64,000 nt of DNA from Choanephora cucurbitarum (Eukaryota > Mucoromycota > Mucoromycetes > Mucorales > Choanephoraceae): contig JAIWNI010000096.1 in NCBI GenBank assembly GCA_025331435.1, positions 1-64,000 on the forward strand. The letters run 5' to 3'. The translations under genes and the position numbers were made by a program. Below the pieces are notes generated by a model. It ran no database searches, was not told the DNA's origin, and was given only the letters and a program-made list of their open reading frames with translations. This document shows positions 1 through 11,839 of the stretch, in pieces. Within the stretch, counting starts at the first letter, position 1. Each line of letters begins with the position of its first letter.

Positions 1-2268
1 GACTGTCAAGATTAGAAGACCAATTTAGGTAAGAAGGCATTGCATTCATATTCTCGCTGAACTGAGTGGACGAAGATGATGATGTTTGTGATGATATCTG
101 GTTTTGAGGCACTGAACCCCTCTTTTCAACTAAATCAATTTGCTTTGGTGTATCGTTATGGAATCTTTTCTGCGGTGGTATAGTTGATGAGTCATTGTTA
201 GAATTGTTTTCGTTGCTTATATAGCTACTATTTTCATTGCCATTGCTGTGTATACTACAATCATCACTACTGTTGTTGTTTTGGCTATTCGAGGTAGGTA
301 CATGTAACCCGTACACATGCTGCACTTGTTGAAGGAATTTAGTACAATTTGGTATGACTGCATAATTACTGATCAGTTGCATACACCAAATGGATCTATC
401 AAAAAGAAGCCAGGCCTGCTGCGCTAAGTTGATGTCGATATCGTTTAAATACTGTAGGTGAATTTTGACAGCACTGATCAAGCCATGCACTAAGAAATCA
501 AACTTTACTATATAAGAAGGAGTTTGACACATGCAATAGACGAGCTGAGTTATACAGGTGGCTGTCACTCGTGTTTGGAACTGTACAAGCGAATTAGTGG
601 GTACGTTAGACAACACACTTAAGGTAGCTATGTTGTAGTACAAGTGTATATGTGCTAAGCAAGGGCGTGGTACGGGCAAGTCTAAGACCTCTTTGACTGA
701 GACAGATGAAATAGGTGTCCATTGCATATCCGGTGGCAAAGTACGTAACCAATGATGAAGTTTACTATGATGTTCTGATATGTCGGACATGATTTCTTCT
801 TTCTTAATACCTAAAAATGGCTCATTATTTCCCGTCTGAAAAGAGCGATGGGCAGATAAGAGAGTCAGGTCATTTTCTACAAGCCGCATGAATTGAATAC
901 GCTTAACAAGAATTGAAACAATCGCACGATCGTCTTCAGTTTCTTCGGGTAAGATGGATGGGAGCATAGTTTTGATATAACAACCAGAAATCATCCAAGG
1001 TCGCTCCCAACCACCACTTTGAAACTTATCGAGGTCATAGCAGCCCCAAAAAACGCGTCTTCTTAACTCGATATCGACAGAAGATAAGCCGTTATGTACA
1101 TTTGTATCATCATGCAAACCCAGCTCTAATGCCATCCGACATGCCATTCCTGAATACTGCCATTGTCTACATTGAAGTGATCCTGGTCGATAGATGCTTG
1201 GGCTTGATTCATAAAGACTAAGCAAACAAAGTGCAACCACTGTGCTTATTCGAGGTACATCCAAGAAATCATCTATGAGTCGTCTTGCCCGTTGATAGAA
1301 AACTTCTGTTTTGGGGCAATCTGGTATATCCACAAACCGAGCAGCATGGGCATAAATGGTGTTTAACAATAATGGTGTTATCAAGAGACCCTTGGTCTTG
1401 ATTTGCTCGTAGAAATGATGTCGAGGAATATAGGCAATACATTCATATCTCTGCGAAAAGAATTGATCGATGAGAGCCATCTGTATTTCTCGGGAAGGCA
1501 TTTCGATAGATCCAGAATATCGGCTTGGTAAAGAAGGTTCAGGCATCCACATGATGAAACTTCCATACGAATCTGTTGTATTTAGTAGTTTTTCGGCCAA
1601 ACGGCTACTATCTGCACTTGACATTTTTCTGAGATTTTCTCCCAAAGCGCCCAAAGTGTTGCTGATACGTGATTCCATTAAAGGTCCTCGTCGCTTCAGC
1701 TTGTTGTGATTGACTGAAGAAGTGTCTGCAAACAGGATATGGTCGTCGTTATCCTTGGTAGCTCGGCTCGAACTCGAATCGAAAAAGCCATCCATGTTAT
1801 CATAAACTGTTTCATTGGGGGGTTCCTGTTGATCTGATTCAAGCGAACCATCTTTGTAAAAAGAGCATGGGCGTTGCCGAGCTTTTCAACATTTATTTGA
1901 ACATTGTTTTTTAATGTGTTTATATGTTTAATTGTTTGTTGATTCACTCTATTTATAATTTTCATCGCCTACCTTTACACTGGTTTTAAAAAGCAAATAG
2001 ATAGCAAAATATTTTTTTTTTTTGTAAATACTTAGAGACCCAAAAAAAACAACAGTTATTCCTCGCTCCTAAATACCTGCATACAAGGCCTAAGTCCATC
2101 ACACTAATAATAATGAAAAGTTTTTTCTTTATGGTTAATGCAATCGTTTTTATACAAAATCGTCTTTCTTACTTTAATCTTCTTTGCGCGGCATGTATAG
2201 CAAGCTCTGCCAACTTTAAGCCTTTTGTTTGCTCCTTTTGTTACTGCTGTCTCAGAAGAGCCCAACAT
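1..2268 (-). CDS. Zn2Cys6 fungal transcription factor (C-terminus beyond window)
   Basis: The protein has an N-terminal Zn2Cys6 binuclear cluster and a fungal_trans (PF04082-type) middle region, so it is probably a nuclear DNA-binding regulator. It is read as four exons: 2173-2268, 2077-2103, 1973-1979 (only 7 nt) and 1-1881. Spliced, the six cysteines fall at the exact spacing C-x2-C-x6-C-x5-C-x2-C-x6-C, split over exons as CYTC, CDGLRPCMQ, C-K and ARQRPC, followed by SFY. All introns have GT-AG ends (69, 97 and 91 nt). Exon 4 stays open to the window edge and carries the family motif RRRVFWGCYDLDK about 250 residues in, then Ser/Asn-rich sequence near position 1. The start at 2268 is the first Met upstream of the cluster in a frame preceded by a T-rich leader. 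The regulon is unknown. Domain call is firm; the full length cannot be seen. Confidence 0.85.
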
Positions 2269-3206
2269 AGCCAAATACAGATAAAAAGAAAAAAGAAAAA
2301 AAGGGGAAATAGAAAAAACAAAAACAGAAGGACGATCGAAATAGAAATCAGTCCCGACTTAACTGAACTCGAAACAACAATAGGAACGGAGAAACAGCTG
2401 TTCACTCAGTTAGGTCCCTTTTTTATTTGTCCCTGGGAAGAAATAAAATCCATTTGTGCCACAAGGCCAGCAACATTTTTAGTACAAGTTGGAACAGTCA
2501 ACGATCGGAATAGGGATGGTGTAATTTGGCGGGCATAAAACTTGTAAGCAACTCATATCCATTCAACCAATCAATTTACTTGTGAGGTTTATGAGCAGTA
2601 GACATTCGACACATAAGTAAACATATAAAACTACTTTTAGGTATTTGACTTGTACGCCTCTAGCTAATTTCTGTAAACAATATTTCTAGGCTAGAAATGA
2701 AACTGTTGTTTCTTCGATAGGCAAAAAAAAGGTACATCGTTAGCCTTTTTTTGCACTTGGATAGACAAAGTATAGCGCTCACTTCAAATGTGCTCTTTTT
2801 TTTTTGTACATTGCAACATGGGTTCAATTTTTCTTAGAAGGTATTAGAAATCATGTTCGACTAAAATGACAACCAGAAAGTCAAAATACTTAGTCAGACC
2901 TTATGAATTGAAACTTAGCAGTAGAATAGCCCAGAAAAAAGACGAAAGTGAATAGTGTTGTAACTCGAAATTTTCTTGTAGTGCAGAGTCAAAACGGACA
3001 TATCTGTCTGGCTGTTATCGTCATTGAGTATAGAGATATAAGTATATACGTAAGAAAAGCCATAGAGTTATAGTCAAAACCTTTTGTCTTGATCAGCATC
3101 TTACTTTGATAGTATCAAGAGTACTCAAAACACCCGGAACAAAAAGTGAGTACGACTAATAATAGCTTTGTTCAAATAAATTTAAATGGCCGATGAGCAC
3201 ATAGCG
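2269..3206. other. Intergenic, promoter side of the Zn2Cys6 gene
   Basis: No convincing gene is seen. The stretch next to 2268 is A-rich on the plus strand, meaning a pyrimidine-rich leader for the minus-strand transcription factor. A plus-strand open frame at 2113-2538 overlaps exon 1 antisense and has no family features. Confidence 0.5.
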
Positions 3207-3512
3207 TTAAAGCTGAATTGCCCTAGCCAGATCAAAGTGCATGGTATTTTGAGTAGCAACCATTTCAGCGTTTCGAGAGGCTATGGCGAAGGAATGCACG
3301 ACTAATCTGTTTAAAAGAGCGTTTATCAAGATTGGCGGAGGAAGAGGAGCAACGTTTTCAGCAAGGGGATTGGTGTAAGCGCAGCCATTGGGAACGAGCT
3401 GACGATTGCCGAAGACGAGGAACGAGCTTGGATAGAAGAGTGTCGTTTGATAGTTGTAAGGAACGGAGGATGTATTGAGCTTACAGTATGTGGGTGCGTT
3501 TTTGCAATACAC
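3207..3512 (-). CDS. Possible small orphan ORF (101 codons)
   Basis: This open frame has mixed composition and a proline cluster near residues 57-60, but no domain, signal peptide or membrane segment that I recognise. No neighbouring exon could be attached with clear splice sites. It may be a small species-specific gene or the remnant of a mobile element. The call rests on frame length and composition alone. Confidence 0.2.
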   Translation of the reverse strand: MYCKNAPTYCKLNTSSVPYNYQTTLFYPSSFLVFGNRQLVPNGCAYTNPLAENVAPLPPPILINALLNRLVVHSFAIASRNAEMVATQNTMHFDLARAIQL

Positions 3513-3839
3513 TACACTTTTTTTTTTGCAATGTGCTGCAAAATATCTGACATTTGTCCAACCAAAGTTATGGGCTTTCTTTTATATGGATCATTTTGCT
3601 TCTACAAGTTTTGCCTGGTTTTTACATATGAGTAAATGGCTTTGAAAGGATTAGACGGTTTTAAGTGAGTATGTTTCTTAGAAGAATGGCGCACTTTCAT
3701 TATTTCATATGGCGTCATTAGAATAATAGGTATTCTTATAGGTTGAATAAGGTCAAATTGGATTCTTTTATTATATAGAAATGTAGATCCTTTTTTATAC
3801 TATATATGAGTACTTCTTTATCGATATTTGGATTCCAGC

Positions 3840-5480
3840 CTCTGTTTGACCTTTCGTAATAATGCCTTGAATTTTCCTGGTTTGAATGATATGCTCAGCT
3901 TCCAAACGGGCCTTCTGCTTGACCTTCGAGAGCCATTTCTGTCAAAAAGATAGCATATCCGTTTTGATACAGAATTGTTTGTGCTGCACTTGAAATAATT
4001 TGATGTGGGACACCAGCCACAATTTCAATTTCCTGTTCACTTGTTTAACTTTTTTTTCTCGAAGCTTGACGAACAGATACCCTGCATCCAGTAGTAGAAT
4101 GAGTCATTAGACGAGTCAGCAGCAACCGAGAAAATTGATTTGGAAATAGAACAATAGATTGATAGACTATACACGAAAAAATAAAGATTAGAGCTAGTTT
4201 GATACAAAAGTACTATTGATCATTGACGCGTCTTTTTACCAATGAGTTGTTCATTGTTCTTGGAGTTGCATGCATGAGTACAGAATCAGCAACAGATATG
4301 AAAACAAGTAGAGCAGAGCAAAAAAGAAGAGGGGTTTGACGGCGAGAACAGATACCTTGGTCTTCTACGAAGTACACGTCAGCTTGAGCAATTGGATGAA
4401 TTGACAGGGTTACCGATCAATCTCAAAGGGTATCTCGAACAGCAGTAACACACCAATATCAATACAAGAGCCAGCAGTATGAGATTGAATGATGTTAGAA
4501 TTAGTTTGAACAACAGTAGCAGAGGGTAGACTAGATGGTGAGGCAGCAAGTCAGGTAGAGAGGTACCGAGGAGGAACGATCGTAAAAAGCGATCCATCAA
4601 TCGATTTGGCATAATGCGGTAGAGGACAGTATGAGTAAGTAGAAATGCTTGATCACAACTATCATCAATAGATGGACTTCATACAAGATCGCATAAGAGA
4701 GACATCATGGTCAACGAACTTTCGCTTGAGAACGAAGAGAATACAAAAGAGGAAATTTATCTTTGAAAGATGGCACGTCAGTTAAATGACGATGCAACGG
4801 TCAAGGTATCGAGTGTAGAATCATTAGATACCAAGGTAGAAGAGACAGACATTGGCTTGCTAGCACAGCAAGACTACATCTCAGAAGATAGAAGGATAGA
4901 TAGCTTTGGAAACTGTGTGGAATATTACCCAGAGAGACATTAATCAGCTGCTCATAGGAAGATGTGACAATATGCATGACAATAGTCGAATAGCCTGCAG
5001 CCGATGGTAGGTGGCTTGAAATTCAAACGGATTGAACCAAGTTATAATGAGAGAGATCTTGGATTTGCTGAAAATGCCATTTACGGGTACAATTGTAGAT
5101 AAGGATGAAGATAAGCAACCACTGCGGAAGGAAGAGATATATTCGCAGGAATATAAATATAGACGAGCAGCTATGCTTCCAGTCAATTACTAGCATGAAA
5201 AGAAATAAAGTGTTGGTATATGTGCATCTCTTATTGTTTAAAATAAGGCTTGCCTTTTATTGTGCAATTGATTCAAGAAGAAAAAACGGCTAATATTGAG
5301 TATAATCTGAGCAGTGATGGGAAGAAAAACTGGTTATCCACCAACGAAGATATAACAAAGAATGACGGAATAAGCAAGTGTCTTGATTTGTTTGAAATAT
5401 CAGTAAACTTCAATGTATCTCAAGAAGAGACAATAGACTGTAATAAGAATCACATTCGTTTTGTCCAGACAGAAGGCATA
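3840..5480. pseudogene. Decayed coding traces, unidentified
   Basis: Short protein-like stretches occur on both strands but are broken by stops. On the minus strand (about 3840-4130) one reads VAGVPHQIISSAAQTILYQN in one frame and, after a possible acceptor, KARLEAEHIIQTRKIQGI in another. On the plus strand, 5250-5483 stays open with an acidic, Asn/Ser-rich peptide. I could not assemble a spliced gene or assign a family. The stretch is best read as relics of a degraded gene or element. Confidence 0.2.
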
Positions 5481-5802
5481 TGACATCCTTTACTGTACAC
5501 CAAATAGACATATATATCAGGAAAAATCATAGGGGTTTCATTTCTACACAATTATGCAGATCAATGATCAAAAAGTTGTTCTTCTCTAAAGTTAACATCA
5601 TTCTGATCACATCAAACGTCTCATCCATTCTGAACAATCTTGCTCCCTCCGCTCTCTTTACTGTTTTTTGGATGTTCTCTGTTTCCCTTTTTGTAGACCA
5701 GTCCCCCACTTCAACTTTTTTTTTAAAAAATATTGAGAATCAAGACAACTCTTTTATTTCTTTTTCTTTCATCTACTGTTTTTCTTTCTCTTTATCGAAA
5801 TA

Positions 5803-7158
5803 TTCATTGAGATCAAGTCTCATTGTACCACCATGAGCTTCAAGGAGAGAGCCGTTTGCTGCTGTAGTTATGGTGCAAGCAATGTGTGTTTCGAAGAAGC
5901 AAGTATCCTTTCTCTTTTGTTTTCGCTCAAATCAAAGTAATCTAACCTATTTCTCTTTAACCAGTGAAAGGTTGGTGATGTTGATGTCACTCAAGCCATT
6001 ACCTGTAACTATTTGTCTCTCTATATGAACTGAAAATGAGTACTAACGTGCATTTGTCTGAAACTAAAACTAGCTTGCTGTCCTGTTGGCTTGCTGCGCC
6101 CTTGAGTCGTAGCGACTTTGTCTTTAATGTTGGCGAAGGAGCGTTCAAGGCAATGAAGAAGAGTTCCATGAAGCAACTTCCTGCAGATATTCTGTAAAGC
6201 TTCGTTTGTCCCTTCTTAAAGGTATTATATGAAAATGACAGAGACCTTGGCATGTTGATTCACAAGGCAAAGAAGAAGTGCAAGAAGACAAAAAACAGCG
6301 ATGGCATGGTGCTGTTCAAGATTGCCGAAAGATTTATGAACCGAAAGCCATTCAAAGCAATCAAGACAGAAGAGTTATTTATTGACTTGCATCTTCTTCC
6401 CTTCGTCGAGTGCGTCTTTTTGGACGATAGTCCATATACATACACTAGGTAAAGAGAAGCTTATTAACCTTTGTACAGTCATCTAAATGAAATCTTCATC
6501 AGATCTTGTGGCAGAATACCTTTGTCAAGTAGTGTGTCGTCCTGTTGTGATGGCGAAGATACCTGCAAGAAGCTCATGCCTGACTTTTGTGTTTTATACG
6601 AATACAATGGAAACGATGTTGGCTTGGTGGCTGTGGAAGTGAAGTTGCCCTAAACAAAGACCTCCCAAGTATGGAGTGATTGTTCTAAGCTTGCTCTCGA
6701 AATGAAGAGAATGGTTGATGAACAGGTGCTGCAAGAGTTTAGAAACCCCTATCTCTTTCTGTCTTCTTGTTGGAGTTATTTATACTTCCTTTCTTTCTTC
6801 GTATAAATGACGCTTTATTTTATAACACTGTACTGTTTTATTCTATGAATGTTCTGTCTTTTGTTGCTTTCAAGACGATTGTGGTGTTTTTGTGTTTGCA
6901 GAACAAGAGACTTACTCACTTTTGAGAAATGAGAGTGATTTTGGCCTCTTGCCCAAAATCACACTTGCCTTCATCAAGATGAGAGTAAGTACACTTATAT
7001 CATGCAATTTATCATTTTAAAAAAGGATTACTAATGTGTTTTCAATTTTGTAGAAAGGAGTTGATGCCCTTGTCAACCAGTTAAACAAGAAAGCAAAGGC
7101 TGAAACATCAGCATCGCTTGAAGCCAAAATCAAGCCAACTGTTGGACTGCCTGTTTGA
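5803..7158 (+). pseudogene. Broken copy of the PD-(D/E)XK-like gene
   Basis: This copy matches exons 3-9 of the intact gene at 50616-52531. It lacks exons 1-2 and has several lesions: a deletion of roughly 70 bp near 5999 that removes most of exon 4 and a splice donor, loss of the acidic segment at the start of exon 6 (around 6225), an in-frame TAA at about 6651 just after the EVKLP motif, a one-base insertion near 6750, and a mutated donor near 6772. Exons 8 and 9 remain almost perfect. It cannot encode the full protein. The nuclease-like core residues PDF and EVK are still readable before the stop. Confidence 0.85.
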
Positions 7159-7214
7159 GAATCCTTTTCTTGAACTCTTCTTCTTCTTTTTGTTTTTTAT
7201 TCTTATTGTCATTA

Positions 7215-7375
7215 CTATATATAATATAACTGTAAATACCATTATGAATATCACTATAAATACCATTATGAATACCATTATGAATACCATTATGAATACC
7301 ATTATGAATACCATTATGAATACCATTATGAATACCATTATGAATACCATTATGAATACCATCATAAACACTACT
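7215..7375 (+). repeat. 12-bp minisatellite (AATACCATTATG)n
   Basis: About eight perfect units plus degenerate flanking units lie just downstream of the pseudogene stop. Because 12 is a multiple of 3, the array is open in several frames (NTIM repeats on plus; MVFI and GIHN repeats on minus). The mirror copy at about 50400-50560 has the same number of units. Confidence 0.9.
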
Positions 7376-7659
7376 TTCACTATGAGTATTACTATGAATA
7401 TAACCGGGAAACATGGCGAATTCTCTTTCCTCAGCTGAGCTATTGCTATACGATTAATTCATCTGCCAGGTCAAGAGGGATTAGACACGATTAAAAAAGG
7501 AGTGCTTCTCAGTACAAAGACTAATAAACAATGTACATTGAATATGGCAATACAGAATAAAATCTGTGTTCTGTATAGAGTATGCTGGATATCATATGAT
7601 ACATGTACTCTACGACACATTGAAGGCTCTGCAGCGTTTCTCTTCAATGGTACCTTGAA

Positions 7660-7683
7660 GAAGTCATGCATATTCATGACTTC
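7660..7683. repeat. Imperfect 24-nt palindrome
   Basis: The two 12-nt halves pair at 11 of 12 positions (GAAGTCATG at one end, CATGACTTC at the other). It is preserved in the other arm at about 50092-50115. It could form a hairpin in the 3' non-coding part of the repeat. Function unknown. Confidence 0.55.
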
Positions 7684-8897
7684 AAAACTCTTTAATAAAA
7701 AGACAAACGCACTGTGTAAGCATAAAAGTAACCTTTTGTTGAAATACTAATTTTGAAGAAGTCATACCACTTTACATGCTTTATTGTAGTACTCTAGTGC
7801 AAACAATGAGCTATAGCTAGACTGAACACAGTTACAACATAGGCTTACATCAAGAAAAAGCCATCTCTTTCTATCTGGAAGAATATGTCTATCCAACTAT
7901 TACGCCTATGGTCGCAACTAAGCAGTGCTGAAGTCTCCTGCAGTAGACTTTGACATCATCTAAACAATTTGTGGGTCACTCCAATGATTCCGTTTTCAAA
8001 TAGTGTCAGATGCACACATGGTGACTCTAACATTCTTGAGTATGCCAGGGAACAAAGGAAACCATTGTCACTCCTAAATTAATGTACAGTGCTACTTCTT
8101 CATAGACAAACTATTTGCCGGCATGTGGTCTGATCGCGAAGAGCCATAACAAAGAACTGTCCGAGCAAATTGTATCAACAAGGTTCAAAAGGCATCTGAG
8201 CAACCAATTACCTTTTTGTCATAGAACCAATGGTATAGTATTGTTATCTTTCCCGAAGAAGGAGGAAGGGCAGCGTTGCCTAAAAAGAGAGAAAAAGCTA
8301 ATTATTCGAAAAGCACGCAAACAGAGCAGAGCCCGTCCAAACAGATCCGCAATGTCCTGCCGTCAGGATGATGATATACGCGTAAGCCATTCGCGCACAA
8401 GCCAGCTAAGGACTTGCCGCCTAACAGCGTGCAGAGAACCGAATCGAGTTAGGTCATTAGAGCTGCTTTTTAGAGCTATATTTCCTTAAATAAATTCCGT
8501 AAAAGCGTTCAACCCTATTTTTCTCTGAAATTGCGACATCATTTCGCTGAAAGGTGTATAGTGTAACCATACACAAAAAAACTAGCTGCCAAATAAGGCA
8601 GTTTAAAGATCATAATCCAATGGTTATCAGGCCCTTATCTTTTGTTCCAGATTCAGCCAGCAGCCAATCAAAAATGTTACCACTGACACCATTTCTCAGT
8701 TCTACCAATCATACTAATTTCAATTTCGATTTGTCCAATCTCTTTACGCAATCAGTTTTTTTTTTCCTATACTTCTTAGAGATCAGAAAAGAGGTTTCCA
8801 ACCAAAGAAAAAAGAAAAACTTTTGTTTTATGAACGTGGAGTGAAAATCCCTTTGCGTGAGGAAACCCTAATTTTTTTTAGTGCGAAAGATCGATTA

Positions 8898-8912
8898 GAT
8901 AAGAACTTTATC
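8898..8912 (+). promoter_or_regulatory. Facing GATA-factor motifs upstream of the permease
   Basis: GATAAG at 8898-8903 on plus and GATAAAG on minus (8906-8912) lie about 390 bp before the permease start. Fungal GATA factors of the AreA/Gln3 type activate nitrogen-source transporters through paired GATA sites. Binding here is an inference from the motif and the gene type. Confidence 0.4.
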
Positions 8913-9150
8913 TTAATAAACGTTGTCAAAAATGGATTTATCCTTTTGTTTTTATTTGTTTGATCTCTTGTTGTGTTGCCCTTTTTTTTTACTTTCGAAA
9001 AAAAAACATTACACCAATAAAATCAGCAATTAAAACAGACACAGTTGGCCTGAAAATGAAATAGGTGCTCGATGTTTAAATTACTGAATAAAGAAGTTTC
9101 CTAGTTTTTTTAGGTTCTTCGGAGCCCAAATCGAGAAAAATATTTTGCAC

Positions 9151-9158
9151 TATAAAAG
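9151..9158 (+). promoter_or_regulatory. TATA box of the permease gene
   Basis: TATAAAAG lies 143-150 bp before the ATG at 9301 and is followed by a pyrimidine-rich leader, a typical arrangement for a strongly expressed fungal gene. Confidence 0.6.
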
Positions 9159-9300
9159 CACTCGCTTTTTTTTGGGTTTTTAAAGATCTTTACAGTTCTT
9201 TTTTTTTACCATCACCTATTTCCCCTTTCTCTCTATTTGAGCATACTCAATCCGGGTCTTTGGCCACAATAAATTAGATACACAAAAAACTATACATCAA

Positions 9301-10988
9301 ATGCATCAAGAAAAAGACAAAGTCCAAGTGGGCGAACAAACCATTGTCGAAGATGTTCAAAGCTTTACTTCCGCAGACTCTACTACCGAAAAGACTCACT
9401 CCTTGCAACGTAATTTGAAGGCTCGTCACATTCAAATGATTGCATTGGGTGGTACTATTGGTAAAGTAACAGACTAGATTAACTGATTCATAAAGCTAAT
9501 GCCAATTTCAATTTAGGTACTGGTCTATTTATTTCTTCTGGTAAGGCCATCAATGCTGGTGGTCCTGGTGGTGCCCTCATTGGCTACGGCCTTGTTGGTA
9601 TTCTCGTTTACATTGTCATGATGAGTTTAGGTGAAATGGCAGCCTTCATTCCTGTTGCCGGTTCCTTCTCTCACTTTGCTACTCGTTTTGCCGACCCTTC
9701 TCTTGGTTTCATGGTAGGCTGGATCTACTGGGCCAATTGGGCTGTTGGTGTTGCTGTTGAATTGACTGGTGTTGCTGTCATTATGGAATACTGGGTCAGA
9801 AATATCAACAGTGTCATCTGGAGTGTCATCTGTCTTGTTATCTTGGTTGGCATCAATGTGTTCTCTGTCAAGGGCTATGGTGAAATTGAATACTGGATCT
9901 CTATGATCAAGATTCTAGTCGTTGTTATCTTCATTATTGTCGGTCTCTGTGTCGATACTGGTGCTCTTGGTGGTGTCAACATTGGTGTTACCAACTTCCA
10001 CTTGGAAGGCGGTGCTTTCCCCCAAGGCTTCCTCGGTGTCTTCAACGTCTTCATCACTGCTGCCTTCTCTTACAACGGTGTTGAAATTGCTGGTATCACT
10101 GCTGGTGAATCTGCTAACCCTCACAAGACTGTGCCTTCTGCTGTCAAGCAAGTCTTTATCCGTATTGTCTTGTTTTATGTCCTCTCCATCTTGGTTATTG
10201 GTCTCTGTATTCCTTACACTGATCCCAACCTTTTGTCTGCCTCCAGCCACAACATCTCTGTTTCTCCCTTCACTCTTGTCTTCAAGAAGGCCGGTGCTGC
10301 TTGGGCTGCTGACATGATGAACGCCATTATCTTGATCACTATGATCTCTGCTGGTAACTCTGGTGTCTACTCTTCTTCTCGTACACTCATGTCCTTGGCT
10401 AATGATGGTTATGCTCCTCGTTTCTTCACTCGCGTTAACCGTTGGGGTATTCCTATCTGGTCTGTCTTGGCTACCTGTGCCATTGGTTGTCTTGCTTTCT
10501 TGACATCTCTCTTTGGCTCTGGTGTTGTCTTCAACTGGTTGACCCGTCTTACTTCTCTTGCTGGTTTGATTACCTGGGTCTCCATCTGTATCACTCACCT
10601 TCGTTTCCGTCGTGGTTACCTTGCCCAAGGTCGTTCTTTGACTTCCCTTCCTTATGTTGCCCCTTTTTACCCTTACTGTGATATCCTTGTTATTGTGATT
10701 GGTACTATCATTATCTTTGGTCAAGGCTACTCCTCTTTCATTGCTCCTATTAATGGCTCTGACATTGTCTCTACTTACATTGGTCTGATTTTGGCTGTTG
10801 TCCTCTACGCTGCCCACAAGCTCTGGAAGAGAGATGGCTTTGTCAAGTGCGCCGATATGGACTTCGAGACTGGTACTCTTCAACAAACCGTCATTGATAT
10901 TCGTCAAGATGAGGGTCTTGACAAGAATGGCAACCCTATCCCAAGATGGAAGCGTATCTTGGGCAAGGTTGTTAGCATCATTGCTTAG
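9301..10988 (+). CDS. Amino acid permease (APC/YAT family)
   Basis: This is a plasma-membrane amino acid/proton symporter of the yeast amino acid transporter family (Gap1/Can1/Lyp1 relatives). Exons are 9301-9460 and 9517-10988, giving 543 residues, close to the usual family length. The cytosolic N-terminus (about 45 residues) leads into the hallmark ARHIQMIALGGTIGTGLF of helix 1; the intron splits the Gly codon of TIG-T. Further family signs are GEMAAFIPVAGSF, the region after NGVEIAGITAGE, and a charged C-terminal tail. Around twelve membrane segments are visible. Codon use is strongly biased (GGT, GCT, CTT/TTG, AAG), unlike most neighbours, which implies high expression and also explains long antisense open frames over it. 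The substrate cannot be told from sequence alone. Confidence 0.93.
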
Positions 10989-11839
10989 ACTATTCCCTTT
11001 TCATCATTCATTCTTTCATATTTTTGTATATATGTGTTTCAACAACATATTCATCTATCCTTCTCCCTTCTGTAAATAGATTCTTTTTTAATATCGTAGA
11101 CCATCAAAAGCAACTATCAGAACACAAAGAAAAACTTATTTCTATGCATTAATAATGATCTAATACAATTCTCAACAATTGGTCACTTTACCCCCTTTTC
11201 TAGAAAACTGAAGTTTGTTTGGTCTTAATTTTGAAATAAATTTATCGGCTTAATAAAATTTTATCATGCATTAATCATTCATTCCTTTCATGATAACGTA
11301 AGAGTCTTTTATTATAGAATCTTTTTCTTTTTGGCAAATAACCCATACGATAAAGTCGTTCCTGCTCTATTCAAGCAGTTCAGGTATAGACTCTCCATGA
11401 GCACAAGAGTCAGAATATGACTTTATTAGAGAGAAGCATCATTGAAAAAAAAATAGTTAAAATAGACTAAACAATTTAGTCTTGTTTTGACACGTAAAAA
11501 AAAGTGCTTCTTACTAGAACATGTTTTAGCACGAAATATCTCGAGACTTACCCATATCCTCTCTAAAGCGTCTAAATTTATATCAGTTCATTACTAGTTT
11601 CTATAGACATAACTTGGAAAACATAACCCTCAAGCCATTCAAGCAAAAAAGGTTTAACTTACTTTGTGTGACAATTAACATCTGCAGCTCCGATATCAAT
11701 AGTACTTTGATTTGTCCAATTGTAACTGGACAAGTTCATAGGGCCTCTACTTTAATAATCGGTAGACTCTATTTTTTTAATTTTATTCAAGTGATACCTT
11801 TCTTTTTTCCCTTCCTTCATATACACTACATATTACACA
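10989..11839. other. Intergenic: permease 3' end and LHS1 promoter
   Basis: No gene is seen. The first 100 bp is T/C-rich 3' UTR. A TGACACGT element at 11488-11495 resembles bZIP/unfolded-protein-response sites, and an inverted repeat lies at 11712-11733. A T-rich leader precedes the LHS1 ATG. Confidence 0.45.
11712..11733. promoter_or_regulatory. Inverted repeat TTGTCCA-N8-TGGACAA
   Basis: Two perfect 7-bp arms spaced by 8 bp lie about 110 bp before the LHS1 start codon. The dyad could be a site for a dimeric regulator or a 5' leader hairpin. No known factor is assigned. Confidence 0.35.

Larger units (their letters stand above)
5803..8432 (+). repeat. Left arm of a large inverted repeat
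   Basis: This 2.6-kb segment is the reverse complement of 49342-52150, so the arms face each other across about 41 kb. From about 6915 to 8432 the two copies are nearly identical, including intron, 3' UTR, the 12-bp minisatellite and about 1 kb of non-coding DNA. From 5803 to about 6900 they differ by many substitutions and by deletions in this copy. Similarity stops sharply at 8432 and fades at about 5803, where the first two exons of the gene in the right arm are missing. Confidence 0.9.
8433..9300. other. Intergenic region and permease promoter
   Basis: No gene is seen. The right half is T-rich and carries a GATA pair (8898-8912) and a TATA box (9151-9158) that fit the permease gene starting at 9301. 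The open frame at 8554-8844 has no recognisable features. Confidence 0.5.

Noticed and set aside
2113..2538. 141-codon plus-strand ORF
   Set aside because: It overlaps exon 1 and the promoter of the Zn2Cys6 gene antisense; the composition is low-complexity Lys-rich.
3840..4030. MutS-like fragment (AGVPHQIISSAAQ)
   Set aside because: Only a few residues resemble the MutS N-terminal domain and no other MutS motif is present.
7108..7438. ORFs made of MVFI, NTIM or GIHN repeats (also at 50335-50757)
   Set aside because: They are translations of a 12-bp minisatellite, open in several frames on both strands, with no start context or splice support.
8115..8489. 124-codon ORF with a near-identical mirror copy at 49326-49658
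   Set aside because: The identity reflects the inverted repeat itself, not coding constraint; no domain, and the two copies end differently outside the arm.
9915..10907. 330-codon antisense ORF over the permease
   Set aside because: It lies in a strongly codon-biased gene; biased codons remove stops from the antisense frame. The peptide is Thr/Asn/Asp-rich with no domain.
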